From Actinomycetes bacterium (GTDB lineage Bacteria > Actinomycetota > Acidimicrobiia > Acidimicrobiales > Acidimicrobiaceae), in the NCBI GenBank assembly GCA_021784675.1, contig JAJYHR010000180.1:1-51974 (forward strand): a stretch of DNA of 51,974 nucleotides. Reading direction: 5' to 3'. The translations under genes and the position numbers were made by a program. A model generated the notes under the pieces. It saw nothing but the letters and a program-made list of their open reading frames with translations. It was not told the DNA's origin and did not search any database. This document shows, in pieces, positions 46,106-51,974 of this stretch (positions within the stretch are counted from its first letter, which is position 1; every line of letters begins with the position of its first letter).

Positions 46106-47368
46106 GTGAACGGCGACTCCGAGACCGAGATCAGATCTGATGTGACCGTAGTCGGTGGCGGACCGTCGGGAGCGGCCACCGCCTACTGGCTGGCGATGCG
46201 TGGCTTCGACGTAACCGTGGTGGAGAAGAAGATCTTCCCTCGCGACAAGACCTGCGGAGACGGCCTTACTCCGCGCGCGGTGGTCCAGCTTGAGGCGATG
46301 GGCATGGCCGACTTCCTAACGACCCAGCACCGATACGTCGGGCTTAGAGCCGTCGCCTTCGGCCGCAGCTTCGAGATCCCCTGGCCCAAGCACCCGGAGT
46401 TTCCAGAGTACGGGTACGTATCGCGGCGGAGCCTCCTCGATCAGGCGGTCCTAGATCGGGCGCGGGAGGCTGGCGCCCGGGTACTCATGCATCACGAGGC
46501 ACTCTCGGCCGAGACAGGGGCAGGCGGCCTGGCTGCGGTGCTAGCAAAGAACCTCGACACCGGCGAAGTTTGCCGGCTGGTATCCAAGTTCTACGTGCTT
46601 GCCGAAGGTTCGAACGCTCGGGTCTCGAGAAGCCTAGGCGCGGTGAGGAACCCGGGGAAGCCCCTCGGCCTGGCGATCCGCGCCTACCACCCCACCACCC
46701 GGGCGAGCGAGGAGTGGATCGAGTCCCATCTCGAGCTTCGGGACGACTCCGGGGCGATCATCCCCGGCTACGGCTGGATCTTCCCCGCCGGGAACGGCGC
46801 GGCAAACGTCGGCTTCGGGCTGCTCTCCAACCGCTCGCGGTGGCGTAAACTGAACACCACTCGAGAGCTCCAGCGCTTCATCGATGCCACCGACGGGTCC
46901 TGGACCTTCGGGGACGCAGAGTTCCCTGCGACCGGCGGGAAGCTCCCCATGGGCCTAGCCATCTCTCCAATCGCGGGACCCAACCACATAATGGTCGGCG
47001 ACGCCGCAGCCAGTATCAACCCCTTCAACGGGGAGGGCATCTCCTACGCGTACGAGACGGGGCGGCTTGCGGCCGGAATACTGACTCAGGCGCTGGCGAC
47101 CGGGGATGCCTCCATGATCAAGGCCTACCCTGAGCAGCTCCGAGCGCGCTTTGGGCTCTACTACGCCGTGGGAAACGCCTTCGTCCGGCTCATTTCGGAA
47201 CCCAAGCTGATGTCGGCCGGCGTCTGGTCGGCGATGCGGTCGCCCGCGCTGCTGGCGCCGGTAGTGACGGTAATGGCCAACCTGCTGCCCGGGTCCTCGG
47301 CAGCCCAGGTCGAACGGATCTATCGCCTTGCAAACGCCGCCAGAGAGAGGTTCTCCTCCGCGGGTTAG
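46106..47368 (+). CDS. Geranylgeranyl reductase-family FAD oxidoreductase (MenJ-like)
   Basis: A 420-residue flavoprotein. The FAD-binding start SDVTVVGGGPSGAATAYWLAMRGFDVTVVEKKIFPRDKTCGDGLTPRAV is a near-ideal family N-terminus, and the second FAD motif is IMVGDAAASINPFNGEGISYAYETGRLAAG. I chose GTG 46106 because TACGCT lies 7 bases upstream, typical of leaderless actinobacterial messages; the track start is 46067. The family includes MenJ, which saturates one isoprene unit of menaquinone, and archaeal and plant geranylgeranyl reductases. In Streptomyces, a homologue also sits beside nuoA, so menaquinone modification for complex I is the most likely role. Its end overlaps the convergent phosphoesterase by 4 bp. 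Confidence 0.85.
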   Translation: MNGDSETEIRSDVTVVGGGPSGAATAYWLAMRGFDVTVVEKKIFPRDKTCGDGLTPRAVVQLEAMGMADFLTTQHRYVGLRAVAFGRSFEIPWPKHPEFPEYGYVSRRSLLDQAVLDRAREAGARVLMHHEALSAETGAGGLAAVLAKNLDTGEVCRLVSKFYVLAEGSNARVSRSLGAVRNPGKPLGLAIRAYHPTTRASEEWIESHLELRDDSGAIIPGYGWIFPAGNGAANVGFGLLSNRSRWRKLNTTRELQRFIDATDGSWTFGDAEFPATGGKLPMGLAISPIAGPNHIMVGDAAASINPFNGEGISYAYETGRLAAGILTQALATGDASMIKAYPEQLRARFGLYYAVGNAFVRLISEPKLMSAGVWSAMRSPALLAPVVTVMANLLPGSSAAQVERIYRLANAARERFSSAG

Positions 47369-48258
47369 CTGTGGAGGCGGAACTCTTGAAACCGGTGGGC
47401 GAAGCTCACCCTTCCGCGCCAGGTAGAGCTGGGACCCAGGTGGTAGTCGGCAGGGTCCGCCCCACCAAGCTGCTCCCCCTTCCAAAAATAGTCCGGCCCG
47501 GAGCCCGCCACCAGCTCCCAGGAGAGCTGGCCGCCGGCGACTTCAAGAAGCCAGCCACGGCTCGGTCCCGGTCCCAGCGCACCAGCCGAGAACTGAAGGA
47601 TCGTGTCCGACAGCCGCACGACGCTGGCAGCGTGGACGTGACCGCAGAGGTAAGCGATCACGCGCTCGCTCCCGAGCACCAACGACGCCAGCCGGCCGGC
47701 AGCTGGACCGATGAACCCCTCAGAGCCAAAGGTCGCCAGGACGCCATGGTCCCGCACCAAAGAGAGTGGGTAATGCCCGGCCACGATCACCGGAGCCCCC
47801 GGCCGGGAGAGCGCCTCCTCGAGTTCGGCGAGAGCACCATCAGGATCCCGCTCCCTCAATGCGACCGCGATCACCTCGACCTCCCCAACCCGCTTGGAGA
47901 CCACCGGCCCCTGCTCGAACACCCGAGCAAAGTTGGTCCGCGCCCAGTCGACGTTCTCGTAGCGCTCGAGCACCGGAAACTTGAAACCGCGATCGAGGTT
48001 GGCGCCAAGGTCGTGGTTGCCTGGGAGGGCCAGGTAATCGACACCTATTGAATCAAGCCACCGCTTGACCCCGCGCAGCTGCCCCTGGTCCCACGTGCCG
48101 TAGCTGGTGAGATCGCCGGAGACCAGCACCAGGTCGGGGCCAAGCCCGCGGAGCTCTCGCCAAGAGCTGTTCAGAGTCGACGACACCCCGACGTACAGCC
48201 GCTCCGGGCGGGTCTCGAAGTGGAGATCCGATAGGTGAAGAAGGCGCATCCCGTCCAC
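47365..48258 (-). CDS. Metallophosphoesterase (calcineurin-like)
   Basis: A 297-residue soluble enzyme with all metal motifs intact: LSDLHF (Asp11, His13), LVSGDLT (Asp49), LPGNHD (80-83), AGHYP and CGHVH. It should bind two metals and hydrolyse a phosphomono- or diester; the substrate is unknown. It gives a useful contrast with the degenerate phosphoesterase part of the MprF-like fusion at 27.6-30.5 kb. The start is GTG 48258 or ATG 48249; neither has a strong ribosome site. Confidence 0.88.
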   Translation of the reverse strand: MDGMRLLHLSDLHFETRPERLYVGVSSTLNSSWRELRGLGPDLVLVSGDLTSYGTWDQGQLRGVKRWLDSIGVDYLALPGNHDLGANLDRGFKFPVLERYENVDWARTNFARVFEQGPVVSKRVGEVEVIAVALRERDPDGALAELEEALSRPGAPVIVAGHYPLSLVRDHGVLATFGSEGFIGPAAGRLASLVLGSERVIAYLCGHVHAASVVRLSDTILQFSAGALGPGPSRGWLLEVAGGQLSWELVAGSGPDYFWKGEQLGGADPADYHLGPSSTWRGRVSFAHRFQEFRLHS

Positions 48259-48447
48259 TTTCAGCTAGCTACCGTCTCCCAGTTTGGCACCTTAACGTAA
48301 ACGCCAGCACAAGTTGGAATTTCGGTTTGCCAAAAGAAGCGCGATGAACCCGGCTTGCTCTCGGGCAAGTCCGGCGGGTACGATGGTCTGCCGGCGAGAC
48401 TCTGCTGGGCAGCTCGGCTCGATGGCGACGAGGACGGGAGGCGGCAC

Positions 48448-49461
48448 GTGTGCACTGCCAGCAACGCTTCGGAAGGGTCGGGGACCGCACTGGAGCCGCT
48501 CAAGCTCGAACCAGTCGAGCGGGTGCGGGTAACCGTGCTGATCGACAACTACGGTGACGTCTTCGCCCCTTCCCAGGGGCCGGCAACCCGCAAGCACCTG
48601 CTCTCTCCAACCCCCAACCCGGTAATGAATGGCGGCGCAACCCTGGTACCGCTCGTGGCCGAGCACGGCTTCTCCGCGCTGGTAGAGGTGGAGACCGGCA
48701 GCACAAGGCGCAGGCTCCTCTTCGATACCGGCGTCTCCCCCGGCGGGTTGGCGCACAACCTGAGCCTGCTCGACATCAACCCGCTGGAGATCGACGCCAT
48801 CGTCCTCAGCCACGGCCACTTCGACCACACCGGAGGCTTTGCGGGGTTAGTCGAGCGCTACGGGAGCCACAACCTTCCCATCCTGGTGCACCCGCACGCC
48901 TTCCGGCATCGGCGGTTGCGGTCCGGGAACGGGGTGATCGACCTGCCCACCCCTTCTCGCCGCTACTTCGAGCAGTCGGGATTCCAAGTCTCCGAGGCCG
49001 AGAACCCCAGCTTTCTCCTCGATGGATCCGTACTCGTAACCGGCGAGATCGAGCGCAAGACCAGCTTTGAAACCGGCTTCGCCGGGCAGGAGGCCGAGAT
49101 CGGCAATGGCTGGATCCCGGACCCGCTAGTCCTCGACGACCAGGCTTTGGTCATCTCGGTCAGGAACCTTGGACTCGTCGTCATCACCGGTTGCGGCCAC
49201 GCCGGCATCATCAACACCTGCCAGTACGCACGCTACCTGACCGGCCAGAGCAAGATTGCCGCGGCGGCGGGGGGCTTCCACCTCTCCAGCGTGAGAGATC
49301 CAATTGCGCTCGCCCAGGTAGTAGAGGCTTTCGAAGACCTCGATCCCGGGTACCTCATGCCCGGCCACTGCACCGGCCTGCAGGCCACCTTTGCCATGAT
49401 GGAGCGCTTCGGAAGCCGGGTGATCCCCAGCCTCGTAGGAACGACGCTCACCCTGGGCTAA
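48448..49461 (+). CDS. MBL-fold metallo-hydrolase, COG1237-like
   Basis: A 337-residue protein from GTG 48448, supported by GGGAGG 6 bases upstream; the track start at 48355 would add 31 residues. The zinc motif is LSHGHFDHTGGF (His122, His124, Asp126, His127), with a later GCGHAGIINT and MPGHCTG. The GCGHAG and the early NYGDV...GFSALVEVE pattern resemble the dihydropterin/RFA-P synthase-like MBL group (COG1237). The reaction in this organism is unknown. Its last 14 bp overlap the convergent hemL. Confidence 0.8.
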   Translation: MCTASNASEGSGTALEPLKLEPVERVRVTVLIDNYGDVFAPSQGPATRKHLLSPTPNPVMNGGATLVPLVAEHGFSALVEVETGSTRRRLLFDTGVSPGGLAHNLSLLDINPLEIDAIVLSHGHFDHTGGFAGLVERYGSHNLPILVHPHAFRHRRLRSGNGVIDLPTPSRRYFEQSGFQVSEAENPSFLLDGSVLVTGEIERKTSFETGFAGQEAEIGNGWIPDPLVLDDQALVISVRNLGLVVITGCGHAGIINTCQYARYLTGQSKIAAAAGGFHLSSVRDPIALAQVVEAFEDLDPGYLMPGHCTGLQATFAMMERFGSRVIPSLVGTTLTLG

Positions 49462-50743
49462 GCAGCGCCTCCCTCGCCTCGTTGGCCGCAGCCGAGGCGA
49501 TATCGATGGTCCGGTCGATCTCATCGATGCCGTGGCTGAGGCCGGGAAACATGATCTCGTAAGGCCCCGGAGCAAGCGCGATCCCTCGCCGGAGCATCGC
49601 GTGGAAGAACTTGGGATAGATCCCTTTCGATACCGACGCGGTCGCGTCCCGGTAGTTCTTCACCGGCGCGTCGGCAAAGAAGATCCCCATCAGCGACCCG
49701 ACTCGGGGAATCTGCACCGGGAGACCCGACTCGGAGATAACCTTCTCCAACCCCTCCGCCAGCTGCTGGGCACGGCCGGCGAGCATGGCGTAGCTCGACT
49801 CCTCAAGGGCATCGAAGACGGCGAGGCCCGCCGCGGTCGCCACCGGGTTGCCCGAGAGCGTGCCGGCCTGGTAGACCGGGCCAGTCGGAGCCAGCGTGCT
49901 CATGATCGCTTCGGGACCGGCCACTGCGCCGATCGGCAAACCCCCGCCGATCACCTTGCCGAAGGACCAGAGATCCGGGGTAATTCCGAAGAAGGTCGAA
50001 GCGCCCCCGTAGGCAAGGCGGAAACCGGTGATCACCTCGTCAAAGATGAGCAGAATACCCATCTCGGCGGTTCTGCTCCTCAACTCCTCCAGGAAGCCGG
50101 GCTCGGGCGGGACAAGACCCATGTTGGCGGCGACCGGCTCCACGATGACCGCCGCTATCGACTCGTCCAGATCGGGGAGCTCGTTGTAGGGTACCACCGC
50201 CGTGTCCGCCACCACCGACGGCTCGACGCCTGCGGTCGCCGGGATCCCGAGCGAGGCGGCGCCAGATCCGGCCGAGGCTAGCAACGCGTCTACGTGCCCG
50301 TGGTAGCAGCCCTCGAACTTGACGATCTTGTGCCGGCCGGTGTGGCCGCGGGCAAGTCGGACCGCCGTCATGGTGGCCTCGGTCCCCGAACTGGTCAGTC
50401 GGACCATCTCGACCCCTTGCACCCGGGCGGCGATCCGCTCAGCAAGGCGCACCTCTCCGAGCGTCGGGGCCCCGTAGGTCGTTCCCAGAGCGGCCGCCCC
50501 CGAGACCGCCTCGGTGACTCGGGGATCGGCGTGGCCAAGGATTACGGCGCCATAGGACTGGACGTAGTCGAGGTACGTCCGCCCCTCCACATCGGTCACG
50601 TAAGCCCCGCGCGCCTCCCTGACGAAGTAGGGCACACCGCCGACCGAGTTGAAGGACCGGACCGGCGAGTTCACCCCGCCGACCAGCACCCGCTGAGCGC
50701 GCTCGAAGGCGGCGGCGTTCCCGCTCTCCTCTACTCCATCCAA
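49448..50743 (-). CDS. hemL: Glutamate-1-semialdehyde 2,1-aminomutase
   Basis: A 431-residue PLP enzyme converting glutamate-1-semialdehyde to 5-aminolevulinate in the C5 haem pathway. Motifs: VGGVNSPVRSF at the start, SSGTEATMTAVRLARGHTGRHKIVKFEGCYHGH, LIFDEVITGFR and the PLP lysine in SFGKVIGGGLPIGA. TTG start with AAGGAGG 8 bases upstream. It overlaps hemB by 13 bp; the two form an operon. Confidence 0.96.
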   Translation of the reverse strand: MDGVEESGNAAAFERAQRVLVGGVNSPVRSFNSVGGVPYFVREARGAYVTDVEGRTYLDYVQSYGAVILGHADPRVTEAVSGAAALGTTYGAPTLGEVRLAERIAARVQGVEMVRLTSSGTEATMTAVRLARGHTGRHKIVKFEGCYHGHVDALLASAGSGAASLGIPATAGVEPSVVADTAVVPYNELPDLDESIAAVIVEPVAANMGLVPPEPGFLEELRSRTAEMGILLIFDEVITGFRLAYGGASTFFGITPDLWSFGKVIGGGLPIGAVAGPEAIMSTLAPTGPVYQAGTLSGNPVATAAGLAVFDALEESSYAMLAGRAQQLAEGLEKVISESGLPVQIPRVGSLMGIFFADAPVKNYRDATASVSKGIYPKFFHAMLRRGIALAPGPYEIMFPGLSHGIDEIDRTIDIASAAANEAREALLSPG

Positions 50744-51708
50744 CCCTTGACCTCCTTGGCGAAATAAGTTAGGACCAGGTCCGCGCCGGCACGGAAGATT
50801 GCGGCCAGCGACTCCAGCGCCACCGACTCCCGATCGAGAAATCCGGATGCGGCGGCGGCGATGATCATCGAGTACTCGCCAGATACCTGGTAGGCAGCGA
50901 CCGGCCGGTCAGAGATCTCCCTAGCGGCGGCGATGATATCGAGGTAGTAAGAGGCCGGCTTGACCATGATCATGTCGGCTCCTTCCTCGAGGTCGAGCTC
51001 GATCTCCCTCAAAGCCTCCCGCCGGTTCCGGTAGTCCTGCTGGTAGGCCTTCCGATTCCCGCCTCCGGCGATCTCGACCTCTACCGCATCCCTGAAGGGG
51101 CCGTAGAGGGCGGACGCGTATTTGGCGGAGTAGGCCAGGATTCCGGTATCCACCAGCCCCGAACCGTCCAGCGCCTCCCTGATGGCCGCCACCTGGTGGT
51201 CCATCATCCCCGAGGGAGCTACGAAGTCAACGCCGGCCTCGGCCAGGGAGAGCGCGAGCTCCTGGTAACGCAGGAGGGTCCTGTCGTTGTCGACCCTCCC
51301 CAAGCTGTCGAGCACGCCGCAGTGGCCGTGGGTGGTGTACTCGTCCATGCACAGATCGGACATGACAGTCAGCTCATCACCGAAACTCCGTTTCAGGGCG
51401 CCGATAGCCCGCTGGAGAACGAACTCTTGTCGGCAGGCCAGGCTCCCATCGGAGTCCTTCTCGTCGGTGACCCCGAACAGCAGGATGGTGCCAACGCCCG
51501 ACCCGAGAAGCTCCTCCGCCTCTTTGAGCAGGGAGTCGATCGTGTGCTGGCTCACCCCGGGCATGGAGTGGATCGGCACGGGTTCGGCTATCCCCTCGCG
51601 AACAAAGGCCGGAAGGATCAGCTGCGAGGTAGAGAACCTGGTCTCCGCGACCAGGTCGCGGATCGCCCCTGTGCTCCGGAGACGCCTCGGACGCGGGAAA
51701 GAGCTCAT
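50731..51708 (-). CDS. hemB: Delta-aminolevulinic acid dehydratase (porphobilinogen synthase)
   Basis: A 325-residue enzyme condensing two 5-aminolevulinate molecules to porphobilinogen. The Schiff-base lysines are in AYSAKYASALYGPFRDA and MIMVKPASYYLD. The metal region reads DLCMDEYTTHGHCG, that is Cys-x-Asp...Cys, a mixed form of the zinc site that is common in actinobacterial HemB. ATG 51708 is preferred over the track start at 51744. TAGGAT lies 9 bases before it, which fits a nearly leaderless message. Upstream hem genes are not visible in the remaining 266 bp. Confidence 0.95.
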   Translation of the reverse strand: MSSFPRPRRLRSTGAIRDLVAETRFSTSQLILPAFVREGIAEPVPIHSMPGVSQHTIDSLLKEAEELLGSGVGTILLFGVTDEKDSDGSLACRQEFVLQRAIGALKRSFGDELTVMSDLCMDEYTTHGHCGVLDSLGRVDNDRTLLRYQELALSLAEAGVDFVAPSGMMDHQVAAIREALDGSGLVDTGILAYSAKYASALYGPFRDAVEVEIAGGGNRKAYQQDYRNRREALREIELDLEEGADMIMVKPASYYLDIIAAAREISDRPVAAYQVSGEYSMIIAAAASGFLDRESVALESLAAIFRAGADLVLTYFAKEVKGWME

Positions 51709-51974
51709 AGCGCCCAATCCTAGCAAGGCCAGCCGGCAACTCACGGGCGAGGGACTTTGGCGATCAGCTGATCATCCCTGGCGAGCGGCCCCTCCATTCC
51801 CAAAAGAGCCGGGGCGACTCGCCTTCAGCCGTCCTTCGGCCCCACCGAAAGACCTGGCACTGGAGACCGCCCTGCCCGGTAACGCCACCATACTGTAGGC
51901 ATATTGCAGGGAGTCTCCCATGCGTCGATGGACTGATGCGTAGCCGGGCAGGCGAGGTTCGGAGTCAACCTCTC
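51709..51974. other. Window end, no gene recognised
   Basis: 266 bp upstream of hemB. Apart from the likely hemB -10 (TAGGAT complement at 51717-51722), I see no coding frame with family features. It may hold the 3' flank of a gene outside the window. Confidence 0.4.

Noticed and set aside
45682-46179. 165-residue minus-strand ORF upstream of the MenJ-like gene
   Set aside because: Arg/Pro/Ser-rich composition, overlap with the real gene start, no motif.
1-51974. CRISPR arrays, insertion sequences, integrases or prophage genes
   Set aside because: No regularly spaced repeats, transposase motifs, terminal inverted repeats with target duplications, or phage genes were seen.

Overview
The window is about 52 kb of GC-rich bacterial DNA with dense, often overlapping genes, many GTG/TTG starts and several genes that look leaderless (a TANNNT box a few bases before the start codon). 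Gene content points to an actinobacterium, perhaps a deep-branching acidimicrobial-type lineage: a complete 14-gene nuo operon divergent from a geranylgeranyl-reductase/MenJ-like flavoprotein, a CsoR-type copper sensor, an MptB-like GT-C mannosyltransferase, an MprF-type lipid aminoacyltransferase and a very large NAD-type glutamate dehydrogenase. The lineage is inferred from content, not from a marker-gene search.

Layout. 1-0.9 kb: a cut-off DoxX/DoxD-like membrane gene diverges from a 70-residue membrane protein and a CsoR repressor, with a long dyad between them. 1.0-2.2 kb: a class V cysteine desulfurase/selenocysteine-lyase-like enzyme whose downstream flank repeats 45 bp of its own coding sequence. 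2.2-2.8 kb: non-coding DNA ending in an AT-rich promoter/operator region. 2.8-11.6 kb: a carbohydrate locus with a LacI regulator, a cytoplasmic GH39 glycosidase, and a five-gene Opp/Dpp-type ABC importer. 11.6-14.4 kb: a PH-like small protein and a NatAB-type ABC exporter. 14.4-17.2 kb: a membrane-anchored LuxR regulator divergent from a secreted PQQ-propeller protein. 17.4-24.0 kb: isocitrate dehydrogenase, a small receiver-like protein and the 1544-residue glutamate dehydrogenase, all acting at or near the 2-oxoglutarate/glutamate node. 24.2-26.9 kb: a GNAT acetyltransferase, an AlkA-type glycosylase and the mannosyltransferase. 27.0-30.5 kb: tRNA-Tyr, a YajQ protein and a 952-residue fusion of a degenerate metallophosphoesterase with an MprF-like membrane and aminoacyltransferase module. 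30.5-45.4 kb: nuoN to nuoA on the minus strand. 46.1-51.7 kb: MenJ-like reductase, a metallophosphoesterase, an MBL-fold hydrolase, hemL and hemB.

How the genes work together. The nuo operon and MenJ-like enzyme suggest NADH:menaquinone respiration. IDH and GDH link the TCA cycle to glutamate. The LacI/GH39/ABC locus fits uptake of short beta-linked oligosaccharides that are split inside the cell. hemB-hemL is the early haem pathway. MprF-like and MptB-like proteins act on the envelope.

No CRISPR array, rRNA, insertion sequence or prophage was seen. The most unusual item is the catalytically dead phosphoesterase fused to an MprF-type protein, 12 bp downstream of yajQ. Next come the small direct duplication beside the desulfurase, the operator-like dyads (upstream of csoR, lacI, luxR and yajQ), and the 0.7-kb gap upstream of nuoA that has no convincing gene.
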